A DNA stretch of 64,000 bases from an uncultured Lachnospiraceae bacterium (GCA_947625205.1 CANQNN010000008.1:32890-96889), one strand, 5' to 3'. Counted from the stretch's first letter, positions 13,102-22,912 are shown. The notes: generated by a model not told the origin, from the sequence alone. Numbers and translations: made by a program.

Positions 13102-14853
13102 CTATGCCCTGATCTTGATGTGCACTTCCCGAAGCTGCTGCTCCGTTACTTCGTTCGGTGCGCCGCACATAAGATCCTGTGCCGTTCCGCTCATCGGGAA
13201 TGCGATCACTTCTCTGATATTCTCCTCATTCCGCAGAAGCATGATCATACGGTCTACTCCCGGCGCCATGCCCGCATGCGGCGGCGCGCCGAACTGGAAC
13301 GCATTATACAGAGCGCCGAATTTATTTTTCAACGTCTCCTCATCGTAGCCCGCGATCTCAAACGCTTTGACCATGATCTCCATATCATGGTTGCGGACCG
13401 CGCCGGAGGACAATTCCACACCGTTGCACACAATATCATACTGATAAGCCAGTATATCCAGAGGATCCTTGGTCTTGAGCGCTTCCAGTCCGCCCTGCGG
13501 CATGGAGAACGGGTTGTGCGTAAAGCCGATCTGCTTAGTGTCCGGATCCAGCTCATACATGGGGAAATCATTGATGTAGCAGAAGCGGTATGCATTTTTC
13601 TCGATCAGATCCAGCTTCTGCCCCAGCTCGGTACGGATCTGCCCCGCGTAATAAGCCGCCTTATCCTCCTTATCCGCGATAAAGAATATGGTGTCGCCCG
13701 GCTTAAGATCTGCCAGACTCGCCAGCTCGCCTTTTTTCTCATCGGGAATAAACTTATCAATGGGTCCCTTATAACTCATATCCTCTGCCGCTACCAGATA
13801 GCCGAGTCCGCCCATTCCCATATCCGTTGCAAACTTTAACAGCTTTTCATGAAAGCCTTTAGACATATCCGCATGGACCTTGATCGCGCGGACAGTCCGC
13901 CCGTGGAAAGGCTTGAACGTACATTCCTGGAAGAACTCTGTCAGGTCAATGATCCGAAGCGGATTCCTGAGATCCGGCTTATCCGTACCGAACTGAAGCA
14001 TTGCCTGCTTGTAGCTGATAATGGGATAAGGCGCTTTCGTCACTTCATATCCCTCGGGCGCAAACTTTTCAAATGTTGCCGACAGCACTTCCTCACCGGC
14101 GCGAAACACATCCTCCTGCGTTGCGAAGCTCATCTCGAAATCCAGCTGGTAAAATTCTCCCGGCGAGCGGTCGGCTCTCGCATCCTCATCGCGGAAGCAG
14201 GGCGCGATCTGAAAATACTTGTCAAATCCCGACACCATTAAGAGCTGCTTATACTGCTGCGGCGCCTGCGGCAAAGCATAAAATTTTCCTTTATATTTTC
14301 TGGACGGCACGATATAATCTCTGGCGCCCTCGGGCGAAGACGCGCATAGGATCGGCGTCTGGATCTCCAGGAATCCCATCTGTGTCATTTTTTCCCGTAA
14401 GAATGCAATCACCCGGGAACGGAAAATGATATTGTCCTTCACCTTCTGATTGCGCAGATCCAGATAACGGTATTTGAGACGCACGTCTTCTCTCGTTTCC
14501 TTGGAAGTCATGATCTCGAAAGGAAGCTGTTTGTACACCCGTCCGAGCACGTCTACCTTATGCGCTTCCAGTTCGATCGTACCGGTCGGAATGCGGGGAT
14601 TATAAGTTTCCTCGTCCCTGTGCTCGATCAGGCCTTCGATCGACACGCTCATCTCACGGGATAATCCGTTCAGAAGAGTCGTATCCCGCATAACTACCTG
14701 AAGCACGCCGTACATATCGCGCAGATCCACAAAAGATACGCCGCCGTGGTCCCTGATATTCTCTATCCATCCCGCCACACGAAGTTCCTTTCCTATATCA
14801 GCCTCGCTGATCTGTTGTAATGTTACATCTCTGTAAATGTTCTGAGTTGTCAT
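13102..14853 (-). CDS. aspS: Aspartyl-tRNA synthetase, probably non-discriminating
   Basis: Charges tRNA(Asp) and, given the GatCAB genes in the same operon, probably also tRNA(Asn) with aspartate. 583 residues of bacterial type: an N-terminal anticodon-binding OB fold (VAGWIENIRDHGGVSFVDLRD), class II motif 2 (FRDEDARADRSPGEFYQLD), a GAD insertion and motif 3 (GMAPGVDRMIMLL). Start at 14853 (MTTQNIYRDV) with AAAGGAGG upstream; the longer frame to 15006 runs back into the T-box leader. Non-discrimination is inferred from context. Confidence 0.95.
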   Translation of the reverse strand: MTTQNIYRDVTLQQISEADIGKELRVAGWIENIRDHGGVSFVDLRDMYGVLQVVMRDTTLLNGLSREMSVSIEGLIEHRDEETYNPRIPTGTIELEAHKVDVLGRVYKQLPFEIMTSKETREDVRLKYRYLDLRNQKVKDNIIFRSRVIAFLREKMTQMGFLEIQTPILCASSPEGARDYIVPSRKYKGKFYALPQAPQQYKQLLMVSGFDKYFQIAPCFRDEDARADRSPGEFYQLDFEMSFATQEDVFRAGEEVLSATFEKFAPEGYEVTKAPYPIISYKQAMLQFGTDKPDLRNPLRIIDLTEFFQECTFKPFHGRTVRAIKVHADMSKGFHEKLLKFATDMGMGGLGYLVAAEDMSYKGPIDKFIPDEKKGELASLADLKPGDTIFFIADKEDKAAYYAGQIRTELGQKLDLIEKNAYRFCYINDFPMYELDPDTKQIGFTHNPFSMPQGGLEALKTKDPLDILAYQYDIVCNGVELSSGAVRNHDMEIMVKAFEIAGYDEETLKNKFGALYNAFQFGAPPHAGMAPGVDRMIMLLRNEENIREVIAFPMSGTAQDLMCGAPNEVTEQQLREVHIKIRA

Positions 14854-14927
14854 GATGCCCTCCTTTATTCTGGCTGCGCCCATCACGCCGCCGGTGCGGC
14901 GCAGCTTACGGCTCTGCTTATTCGCGC

Positions 14928-14961
14928 AAAAAATCCCGGAATACATTAATGTATTCCGGGA
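14928..14961 (-). terminator. T-box-controlled terminator
   Basis: A perfect inverted repeat (CCCGGAATACAT TA ATGTATTCCGGG) is followed by ATTTTTTG on the minus strand. Its left arm begins with the CCCG that also pairs with the T-box antiterminator, so the two structures are mutually exclusive. Confidence 0.9.
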
Positions 14962-15215
14962 CGGATATTTATGATTATCCGCGGTACCACCCGCCTTGAT
15001 AAGCAAAGGATCCGCGCGGATGCCTTTGGCCTTATCCTCTCAAAGCGCTTAACGCGCGCAACGTATCACCCTGACGCATACGGTGCGGTTCGAATGATCT
15101 GCTCCGGAGTGTTCCCATCCTGTTTCCCACAAACAGCGCTCTCAGTCGCCGGCGCCGTATTCCTGTCGCTTTCCGCAGGGCGAGTCTCCTTCATAGCATT
15201 TGCAACTTATATATC
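14928..15215 (-). promoter_or_regulatory. T-box riboswitch leader of aspS-gatCAB
   Basis: On the minus strand the leader carries the T-box core GGCGGGTGGTACCGCGG (14979-14995), stem I elements such as GAAGGAGAC, CTGAGAGCGC and GGATGGGAACAC further upstream, and an antiterminator partner ATCCGTCCCG just before the terminator. Uncharged tRNA pairing with the specifier and T-box would favour the antiterminator and expression of aspS and gatCAB. The specifier codon could not be fixed by eye; an AAC (Asn) at 15088-15090 is a candidate, and no GAC (Asp) was seen in the 3' side of stem I. The 5' boundary is approximate. Confidence 0.9.
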
Positions 15216-15262
15216 ATATAAATGATCAAAATGCAACCTTTCTATGCAAAAAAAGATAAAAT

Positions 15263-15640
15263 TTATGATCTGGCTACTGGACCCGTATACTGCGCATCGC
15301 CGAAGCCAAGTATCGCCAGAAAGATAACCGGGAAGAACAGGATACCGATACCGAATCCCACGCCTTTACCGAACGCCTGCGCCAGCTTGATCCACATAAT
15401 GATCAGCATGATCATATTGACACACGGTACAAACGTCAGCAAAAACAGCCAGCCGTTCCCGAATGTCATTTCAAAAAGACAATACATATTATAAAAAGGC
15501 ACAATAGCGCCCCAGCCCGGTTTGCCCGCTTTCACAAAAATCTTCCACTGGGCAATCAGTATGATAACCGCAACCGCAAGCACAATAATAGAATATATCC
15601 CACTGCCTGCAAGTGCCGCTGATGATAAATAATTTTCCAT
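15263..15640 (-). CDS. Small multi-pass membrane protein, DUF5684-like
   Basis: 125 residues, almost entirely hydrophobic, with about three membrane segments (YSIIVLAVAVIILIAQW; WLFLLTFVPCVNMIMLII; GFGIGILFFPVIFLAILGFG). The conserved loop KAGKPGWGAIVPFYNMY is characteristic of the DUF5684 family, whose function is unknown. It stands alone, upstream of the T-box operon, with an AGGAGG site before its start. Confidence 0.75.
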   Translation of the reverse strand: MENYLSSAALAGSGIYSIIVLAVAVIILIAQWKIFVKAGKPGWGAIVPFYNMYCLFEMTFGNGWLFLLTFVPCVNMIMLIIMWIKLAQAFGKGVGFGIGILFFPVIFLAILGFGDAQYTGPVARS

Positions 15641-15796
15641 CTTTTTCCCTCCTCACAAGAAAATATGGATTTACAGTTTTAAAAAGCTATCGTCGCCGTT
15701 TCTAATTACGGCAACGCCATAATCATAACAAAAACCGTCAAATTTTGCAACAGGAATCCTGATGCTGAAATGTATAGCTGAAATGTATAATATTAT

Positions 15797-16867
15797 TTAT
15801 CGATAAAGGCTGTCATAATCATAATTTTCATAAAAGTATGCTATTTTTTCCAAATATGCCTCATAATTATCGCCGGTAAGCTTTCCCCTGCCTTGCGCTA
15901 TCCACCGTAATATATCTGTATTTACATCCTCGCCGTAATGCGCCTGATCCCGGTAATTGTCCAAATCACTGACCAATTCAAAATCATCGCAGAAAGAATA
16001 TAATTCTATATTAGGGTAAGGCAGCAACAGCTCGATAACCTCCTGTTGAATCTGTATTTCCTTCCGCACCGTTCCCGTCTGTGAAAGTCCATCCCAATAG
16101 CATATACTGTATGGTGTCAAAAATAATATAAATTCCGTATTGGGGTATTTTTTCACAAGCTCCACTATATTTTGTTCGACATTTCCCCTGATCTGCTCTC
16201 TTTCTTCGTCACTCAGCAGGATAACGCAATCCGCTTTATCCTGCCTGACATAAGTGGAGAGCACTGTTTCCTTTCCAAAATCAAACCCGTCATTCCAGTT
16301 TGCATATCTGTCAAAGGAAAACTCCGATTTTCCTCTTGTCAGCGCCACAAACAGATCAATCATGCATCCTTTAAAAAGAGCATTTTTGCTTAACAGATAA
16401 TTAACATCATTTATTGAATTATCATCATACAGATAATCCAGACAGATATTATATTGGGCTGAATCCTTATCCGTATTCATTTTGCTCAAATCCAGACCGC
16501 GCAGTATCATTTTTAAATTAGGATTACAAACCAGGGCTTTTTCACTTAAATCATTTATATCCTTGAAAGTGCTTCCAGAAAGAGGCAGTTTTACGGAATG
16601 CACATCAAACAAACTGTCAAACTCACTAGTTTTAAAATTTTCAGTCATAGAGGAACCCGTTATTACGGCATTATATTCAAAATTCTTTATAATTCCGCTG
16701 TTTAAGCAGCTTTCCACATCAGTCTCCGTAGTAGTATGAAAAATCAGACCGTGCGTTGCCTTTCTGTAATGCATAAAAGGGTCTATAATGAAAACGCATA
16801 GAATGCATACTGTAAAAACTATTGTCAAATTCAGAATCATTCCCAAAAACCATTTTTTTGAATCCAT
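15797..16867 (-). CDS. SGNH-like membrane-anchored protein, partner of MBOAT
   Basis: 356 residues with one N-terminal membrane anchor (LNLTIVFTVCILCVFIID) and an outer domain. It carries the traits of DltD/AlgJ-like SGNH proteins that finish O-acylation of surface polymers: a block I serine in VITGSSMTENFK and a late Asp-x-x-His pair in DQAHYG. It lies 20 bp after the MBOAT gene on the same strand, an arrangement typical of acyl-transfer pairs. The substrate cannot be told. Start at 16867 is preceded by AAGGAAGGGCGG. The gene is more AT-rich than its flanks. Confidence 0.7.
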   Translation of the reverse strand: MDSKKWFLGMILNLTIVFTVCILCVFIIDPFMHYRKATHGLIFHTTTETDVESCLNSGIIKNFEYNAVITGSSMTENFKTSEFDSLFDVHSVKLPLSGSTFKDINDLSEKALVCNPNLKMILRGLDLSKMNTDKDSAQYNICLDYLYDDNSINDVNYLLSKNALFKGCMIDLFVALTRGKSEFSFDRYANWNDGFDFGKETVLSTYVRQDKADCVILLSDEEREQIRGNVEQNIVELVKKYPNTEFILFLTPYSICYWDGLSQTGTVRKEIQIQQEVIELLLPYPNIELYSFCDDFELVSDLDNYRDQAHYGEDVNTDILRWIAQGRGKLTGDNYEAYLEKIAYFYENYDYDSLYR

Positions 16868-16886
16868 TTTTCCGCCCTTCCTTAAA

Positions 16887-18340
16887 TTAAAAGCCAAAAT
16901 AAATAAAATCAGATTCTCCCGCCAGAGAAAGTATCGACCATACAAGTAAAATCATTGTTCCCCAAAAATTTCTTATGCACGGCCGAAATTTTTTCATACA
17001 ACAGGGCCGAATCACAAAAATCGTGAAAAAACCAATAAGTAGAAAAACAATTCCCATATAGGTTCTGGAAAGAACATAATTCTGAGCAAACAGATAGTTG
17101 ATCAGTTCTGTTTCCATTAAGGAAAATTTTGCGGCAAGTTCTCCGGATATTCTTCCCACTCCTCCGCTGACAACCTTCATCAATACCCTGCCCGCCTGTG
17201 AAAGAGAGTCAGCCCTGAAGATTACCCAGGTTAAATTAAGAAAAATAAACGTGCCCGCCCATCGGAAAATCCCAGGCAGGCAGTCCCATTGCTTTTTAAA
17301 TATTCGATTCAGCACACTTGCTATCCCATGCAGTGTGCCCCATACCACAAAAGTCCAGTTAGCTCCATGCCACAATCCGCTGATCAAAAATACTACCATT
17401 ACATTCAAGTAAGTCCGGAGCCTGCCTTTACGGTTCCCTCCCATCGGTATATAGATATATTTCTGCAAAAATCCGGTAAGCGTCATATGCCACCGCTGCC
17501 AAAATGTCAAAATATCATATGCCCGATAGGGTGAATTAAAATTTAACGGAAGCTTAAAATTAAACATTTCAGCCAACCCAAGAGCCATATCACTGTAGCC
17601 GCTGAAATCAAAATAGATCTGAAAAGTATATGACAGAATCACTACTATGGCATCCACGCTATTCATAACGCCAATATTCCCAAATCCCCAATTTACCGCT
17701 TTTGCAAACGTATCCGCCAGAAGCACTTTTTTAAATAGTCCAACCGCGAAAAGCGCTAAACCTGCTGCCATATTATCATAATTAATTTTTCTTTTGGACA
17801 GGTCTCTCATTTGACCTATCAAATCCCTTGATACGATAGGGCCTGCCACCAACTGCGGGAAAAAAGTTACAAATTCCGCATAGTCTATAAACTGAATCTG
17901 CCATTCTTTTGATTCGTCCCGATATACATCCACCAGAAAACCTATCTGTTGAAAAGTATAAAAACTAATTCCCAGAGGCAAAAGGATTTTTTTCAGGAAA
18001 ATATTTGTGTGAAAAATCACATTGATATTATCTATGAAGAAGTTAGTATATTTGAAATACAATAGAAGACCTATATTAAAACACAAACCTAAAATCAATA
18101 TATGTTTTCTGTCTTTGCAGTACCTCCCCCCCCTATTATTTTTGCAATTCCATAATTCACAATGACACTGATACAAATAACAGCCAAGTAATACCAATTA
18201 TAATACCCATAAAAAAATAAGGAAGCAACAACAAGAAATACCTGCGCTCCTTTATGCTTCCCTATGGCATTTATCCCGAAATATCCCAACCATACAACAG
18301 GCAGGAACATCAACACAAAATAATAGGAATTAAACAGCAT
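16887..18340 (-). pseudogene. MBOAT O-acyltransferase, frame broken at a G8 tract
   Basis: AlgI/DltB-type membrane-bound O-acyltransferase that would move acyl groups across the membrane to a surface polymer. The first part (from ATG 18340, MLFNSYYFVLMFLPVVWLGY) stops at TGA shortly after a run of eight G on the minus strand (18126-18133). The rest continues in another frame with KHILILGLCFNIGLLLYFKYTNF, FYTFQQIGFLVD and the MBOAT histidine motif region FLISGLWHGANWTFVVWG. A ninth G would restore one frame of about 484 residues. A true lesion, phase variation, transcriptional slippage and an assembly error are all possible. Confidence 0.8.
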
Positions 18341-18591
18341 TTTCATCCCTCCCAACCTGCTGCTCACCTTATTCACACTTTATAATTTTTACAATTATAG
18401 TAGGAAAATTGTACCCTTTCAATGCCAAATACGCTTGGATTTCCGCTGCAAAAAGTTGATGTTCCGTTTTAAAGATTTCCGGGTGCGGAATCTTGTGTCC
18501 ATCCCCTATATGCCCAGTTCCGATGAGGTCTATTTGCTCTTTCTCTTATTGCAAAGTACGGAAACTCAGGAACAAAGCGCCGCGGTCTGTG

Positions 18592-19806
18592 TTACATTTT
18601 CTTTATCCGGTCTACAGCCTCCACCGTATTCTCATAGCTGCCAAACGCCGTCAGTCGGAAATAAGTCTCGCCGCTCGGACCGAATCCCGAACCGGGTGTT
18701 CCGACCACGTTGACATTCTCCAGCAGATAATCGAAGAATTCCCAGCTGGTCATGCCGTTCGGAGCTTTCAGCCAGATGTAGGGCGCGTTTACACCGCCGG
18801 AAACGGTATAGCCCGCCGTTTTAAGTCCGTCCAGAATATAAGCGGCATTCTTCATATAGTATGCCACCAACTCTCTGGTCTCCTTCCTGCCAGCTTCGCT
18901 GTACACGGCTTCTCCGGCTCTCTGAACAATATACGGAGCGCCGTTGTATTTGGTTCCGTGCCGTCTCGCCCATAGGCTGTGCAAAGCCACATCTCCCACC
19001 TTCAGTTCTTTCGGGATAACCGTAAATCCCAGGCGCACTCCTGTAAATCCCGCGTTCTTGGAGAAGGAACGAAGCTCGATGGCACAGGTTCTGGCTCCCT
19101 CACACTCGTAGATCGTATGCGGCACGTCCGCCTCTGAGATATATGCCTCGTAAGCCGCATCGTATATGATAACGGAACCGTTTCTGTTAGCGTAATCCAC
19201 CCACTCCTGCAGCTGTGCCCTGGTGATGGTGGAGCCGGTTGGATTGTTGGGGAAACACAGATAGATCAGATCCGGCACTTTCTTCGGCAGTTCCGGTGCA
19301 AAACCGTTCTGCGCCGTACAGGGCATATAGATCACATCGCTCCATATACCTGTGTCCGCATCATATGTGCCTGTTCTGCCCGCCATAACATTTGTATCCA
19401 CATAGACAGGATATACAGGATCGCAAACCGCAATGGTATTATCCAGCGCAAAAATCTCCTGGATATTGCCGGAATCACACTTCGCGCCGTCCGACACAAA
19501 TATCTCGTCCGCCTCGATCTGACATCCTCTTGCCTTATAATCATTTTCGGCGATCGCCGTTCTCAGGAACTCATAGCCTAAATCCGGCGCATACCCGCGA
19601 AACGTGGCAGCATCCGCCATCTCGTCCACCGCACTGTGCAGCGCGCTTATAACAGACGGCGACAACGGCTGCGTAACATCGCCGATCCCCAGTCTGATGA
19701 TCTTCTTATCCGGATGAGCCGCCGCATAGGCGTTCACTTTTTTCCCGATCGTGGAAAAAAGATAGCTCCCGGGCAATTTCAGATAATTGTCGTTTACTTT
19801 TACCAT
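18592..19806 (-). CDS. dapL: LL-diaminopimelate aminotransferase
   Basis: PLP enzyme that converts tetrahydrodipicolinate directly to LL-diaminopimelate, bypassing the acylated intermediates of lysine and peptidoglycan synthesis. 404 residues; the start MVKVNDNYLKLPGSYLFSTIGKKV is typical. The PLP lysine lies in ELRSFSKNAGFTGVRLGF, and YLCFPNNPTGSTITR is the substrate/cofactor loop. The epimerase gene dapF precedes it by about 100 bp on the same strand, so the two consecutive steps are probably co-transcribed. Confidence 0.95.
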   Translation of the reverse strand: MVKVNDNYLKLPGSYLFSTIGKKVNAYAAAHPDKKIIRLGIGDVTQPLSPSVISALHSAVDEMADAATFRGYAPDLGYEFLRTAIAENDYKARGCQIEADEIFVSDGAKCDSGNIQEIFALDNTIAVCDPVYPVYVDTNVMAGRTGTYDADTGIWSDVIYMPCTAQNGFAPELPKKVPDLIYLCFPNNPTGSTITRAQLQEWVDYANRNGSVIIYDAAYEAYISEADVPHTIYECEGARTCAIELRSFSKNAGFTGVRLGFTVIPKELKVGDVALHSLWARRHGTKYNGAPYIVQRAGEAVYSEAGRKETRELVAYYMKNAAYILDGLKTAGYTVSGGVNAPYIWLKAPNGMTSWEFFDYLLENVNVVGTPGSGFGPSGETYFRLTAFGSYENTVEAVDRIKKM

Positions 19807-19908
19807 GATATCATCTCTCCTGTTCTTCTCTTTATTATTTTGGAACTTTCTTTATTTTGCTTTTTATCTTGCTTTTTCTGCTGCTACTTTTATTAAAGCG
19901 TGATTTAA

Positions 19909-20784
19909 TCATTGTTCCTTTCCCGTACATCCGCAGTACTCATATTCCCCGTCGAACACCGTGACGGCGGGCCCGGTCATATAGACTGTATCCTTGTCGG
20001 TATCCCAGGTGATCTCAAGCTCGCCGCCTAACAGTTTAACAGTAACCGTATGATCCGTCAAACCGTTTAAGATGCAGGCGACCACCGTCGCGCAGCTCCC
20101 CGTACCGCAGGCGAGCGTCTCCCCGGTGCCGCGCTCCCAGACGCGCATCTGCACCGTCTTTCTGTCCAGGACCTTCACGAACTCCGTGTTGGTACGGTTT
20201 GGGAACCTCTCATGGTTCTCAAAAAAAGGCCCGATCTGCCCGATGTCAAGACCCGCCACATCATCCATGAATACCACGGCATGCGGATTTCCCATTGACA
20301 CACATGTCATTTTATACTCCTGTCCCTGTACGCATATCGGCTCCGCTATCACGCGCTCCTGCACTCTGCCCGCCGGAACCGTAACCGGAATATCCTCTGC
20401 ACGCAGGATCGGAGAACCCATATCAACTCTGACCGTGTCCACCTTGCCATCTTTCATGAAGAGCTGTAGATACTTGATCTTGCCGCAACTTATGATACTT
20501 ATGTCAGTCTTGTCTGTAAGCCCGTGATCGAACACATATTTTGCAACGCACCTGATACCGTTTCCGCACATCTCCGAACGGCTTCCATCCGCGTTGTACA
20601 TCTCCATCTCAAAATCCGCCGACTGGGAAGGGTTGATAAAGATCGCGCCATCGCCGCCGACTCCGAAATGTCTGTCGCTGATGCGCCGCACCAGCTCCGG
20701 CTTATCTTCCTGAGGTACATGCTCCGTAAAACCGTTTATGTAGATATAATCGTTGCCGCAGCCCTGCATCTTGGTAAACTTCAT
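19909..20784 (-). CDS. dapF: Diaminopimelate epimerase
   Basis: Converts LL-diaminopimelate to the meso form used for lysine and the cell wall. 291 residues; both active-site cysteines are present (EMCGNGIRCVAKY and LACGTGSCATVVA), as is the N-terminal FTKMQGCGNDYIYI. Start 20784 agrees with the family; ATGs at 20790 and 20793 are also in frame, and GGAGG is better spaced for 20790, so the first residues are uncertain. Confidence 0.94.
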   Translation of the reverse strand: MKFTKMQGCGNDYIYINGFTEHVPQEDKPELVRRISDRHFGVGGDGAIFINPSQSADFEMEMYNADGSRSEMCGNGIRCVAKYVFDHGLTDKTDISIISCGKIKYLQLFMKDGKVDTVRVDMGSPILRAEDIPVTVPAGRVQERVIAEPICVQGQEYKMTCVSMGNPHAVVFMDDVAGLDIGQIGPFFENHERFPNRTNTEFVKVLDRKTVQMRVWERGTGETLACGTGSCATVVACILNGLTDHTVTVKLLGGELEITWDTDKDTVYMTGPAVTVFDGEYEYCGCTGKEQ

Positions 20785-20856
20785 AATCATCATCCCCTCC
20801 CTGAAATTTATGCAAAAATTTTATGTTTTGCCGCATATTTATGTGTATTGGGGAGC

Positions 20857-20972
20857 CATTTAAACCCGACTGTTCTTCGTTGTTCTTAACTATATTTGTT
20901 TAAGTTCTATACAAACACACGCTGCTTTTACTTCAATTACATCATTTATTATGGCTTGCCGATTTTCTGTTG
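20857..20972. repeat. Direct repeat copy 1 (~115 bp, imperfect)
   Basis: Shares long blocks with 22913-23026 in the same orientation: CTATATTTGTTTAA, then TTTTACTTCAATTACATCA, then CTTGC-GATTT-CTGTT, with scattered substitutions between. The two copies bracket hicB, hicA and the MtlR-like gene. It could be a duplication left by an insertion or a shared regulatory region. Confidence 0.75.
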
Positions 20973-21022
20973 CCAAAATGTTGACATTTCATTACAGCAA
21001 TTATAAATGCATCTCGCAATCA

Positions 21023-21388
21023 TTATTTCGAAAACATCGCATCATTTTTAGATAAAAGATATACGCAATACTGATTCATGCTGATTCCTTCTCTTTTTGA
21101 ATGCTCTGCTAAAGAGCGATGCAAGCTGCGAGGTATCCTAAGCTTAAATTGACCGGAATACTCTTCCAAACCATCCGGTTCATGTATTTCTATCCCACTT
21201 TCAACTGCCGCCTCCAGCCATGCCTGCTTAGCATCCATAGCATTAGCGATTGCTGATTCTATATTCTCACCACAAGTAATACATCCGGGAAGTTCTGGAA
21301 ATGAAACCACGAATCCCCCTTCGTCCTTATCTTCTACCATTTCCATACGATAATTCATTTCCAAATAATCATTCAATGTTCTCATCAT
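21023..21388 (-). CDS. hicB: HicB-family antitoxin
   Basis: 121-residue antitoxin expected to bind and inhibit the HicA RNase and to repress its own operon. The N-terminal degenerate RNase H-like fold shows YRMEMVEDKDEGGFVVSFPE and LPGCITCGENIESAIANAMD. The C-terminus (FKLRIPRSLHRSLAEHSKRE, then GISMNQYCVYLLSK) is a ribbon-helix-helix DNA-binding domain. It overlaps hicA by 20 bp, and its GAGG site lies in the hicA tail. Toxin-first order is usual for this family. Confidence 0.93.
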   Translation of the reverse strand: MMRTLNDYLEMNYRMEMVEDKDEGGFVVSFPELPGCITCGENIESAIANAMDAKQAWLEAAVESGIEIHEPDGLEEYSGQFKLRIPRSLHRSLAEHSKREGISMNQYCVYLLSKNDAMFSK

Positions 21389-21626
21389 TGATTACCTCAC
21401 TTTCCACAACTCGCTTTACCATCTCAACATAAACTTTTTTAATCGGCTCGTGTTTAGGTATCGTGATCGGCTGAGTGCCTGCCTTCCTAAATGTATAATG
21501 ACTACTGCCCCCTTTTGGAGCATTCATCACATAACCACAGCTTTCCAACACCTTTCTCAACTCGTCAAAACGAACATCCATTGGTAAAGCGCATATTCTT
21601 GCTATAAGTTTATCCCATTTTGACAT
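21369..21626 (-). CDS. hicA: HicA-family mRNA interferase toxin
   Basis: 85-residue toxin with a double-stranded-RNA-binding-like fold that cleaves mRNA when not held by HicB. The catalytic histidine is in KGGSSHYTFRKAG, followed by PITIPKHEPIKKVYVEMVKRV. The size and overlap with hicB are typical. The pair sits in a strongly AT-rich stretch between direct repeats, unlike the GC-balanced dapF upstream, which suggests acquisition by transfer. Confidence 0.92.
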   Translation of the reverse strand: MSKWDKLIARICALPMDVRFDELRKVLESCGYVMNAPKGGSSHYTFRKAGTQPITIPKHEPIKKVYVEMVKRVVESEVINDENIE

Positions 21627-21787
21627 TATAATACCTTCTTTCTACATTATATGTGGTGTCGCATATGGTGTCAATCCTTATTTCAAATGCTAATGAAGCA
21701 AAATTTATTATTCCTTATTCTGGCATTGCCACCTGTTTTTCATAATCGTATTTATCTTCTTTCTGCCATTAATACTGTGAGTAATGT

Positions 21788-22732
21788 TTATTTTGATATT
21801 CTTTTTAGTTTTTCTGCTAATACCGTTAATGCTATAATCGAAGCACAAGTATTATCAAATCCATCTTCAAAAATATTTTCTTCTATTCCTATGTCATCCA
21901 TTGTGCGATGTTTTAATTCTTTATCGAATTTTTGATATTCTTCTTTCAATATTTCTATACACTCATTTAATCTTTCTTTTGAATTTATTTCTTCATTCCT
22001 GTATGTAATAATATCTCCATCTTGAAAATCAGCCAACATATTTTTCAAAGCTTTAATATCTTCTTTTGCTTTTTTCTTACACTTACGTAAATGTTCTTCA
22101 ATAAAATCATTTTGTTTTTGAAGTAAATCTCTAAACAATTCTATAAATTCATAGGGTTTAGGTGTAAAATACGTTGATTTCTCTTCACCGCTAACTTCCA
22201 TAAACTCCAAGTTGTGCAAAAATAAACACTGTGACAAATAAAAAAATGTATTAACAAATCTTTTTATTGGATCTTTTTCAACATTGGGGTTATAACTTAA
22301 ATCTAAATTATTTATATCACCTATAAACACATCTATTGGCACATACATTCCTTTGGGAATTGATAAATTAAGACAACTATCTTTTATGGAATCCGATATT
22401 TTTCCCTTGGATACATTTATTTCGTGTGCAAATTTATTTCTTATTTTACGGACTGCATCCAACAACTTTTTTTCATCTTCTGATATTATTTGCATATAAT
22501 ATGACATTGTAATTTTTGAACTTAATGAAGATAATATTGCATTTCCTCCCAAAAATAATTTATTATCAATATCCTTATCAATATATAAAGCTTTTTTCAA
22601 AAGATTTTCAAGCTGTGTATCCAAAATAGAAGTGCAAACAATTACAACGGAACGACTATTTGCACCTTCAATCTCATCCTTAACTATCTTTAACCACTGC
22701 GCAAAATCTTTTCCAAAATCAGTTAATATCAC
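21788..22732 (-). CDS. MtlR/HEPN-like protein
   Basis: 314 residues; the N-terminal half resembles the MtlR/DUF4145 group (SRSVVIVCTSILDTQLENLL, then LGGNAILSSLSSKITMSYYM, ISEDEKKLLDAVRKIRNKFAHE). RNKFAH fits the R-x4-H motif of HEPN domains, several of which are RNases. The C-terminal half is lysine-rich and helical. Function unknown; the name MtlR does not imply a mannitol role here, as no mannitol gene is near. GTG 22732 is preferred because GGAGG lies five bases upstream; ATG 22744 overlaps that site. Very AT-rich and next to hicBA. Confidence 0.6.
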   Translation of the reverse strand: MILTDFGKDFAQWLKIVKDEIEGANSRSVVIVCTSILDTQLENLLKKALYIDKDIDNKLFLGGNAILSSLSSKITMSYYMQIISEDEKKLLDAVRKIRNKFAHEINVSKGKISDSIKDSCLNLSIPKGMYVPIDVFIGDINNLDLSYNPNVEKDPIKRFVNTFFYLSQCLFLHNLEFMEVSGEEKSTYFTPKPYEFIELFRDLLQKQNDFIEEHLRKCKKKAKEDIKALKNMLADFQDGDIITYRNEEINSKERLNECIEILKEEYQKFDKELKHRTMDDIGIEENIFEDGFDNTCASIIALTVLAEKLKRISK

Positions 22733-22912
22733 TTTTACCTCCATACTCAGCAGGGCTTTCTGACACCATTAAAGACAGAATTGCATTTAATCAACATCTG
22801 CTTTATATTCCGTCAAGTACAATTATATCTATATTATAATCTCCAATAAAGCTTATAACATAATGATTAATATTATAATTCTTATGTCATATAAAATAAT
22901 CTGTATAAAATT

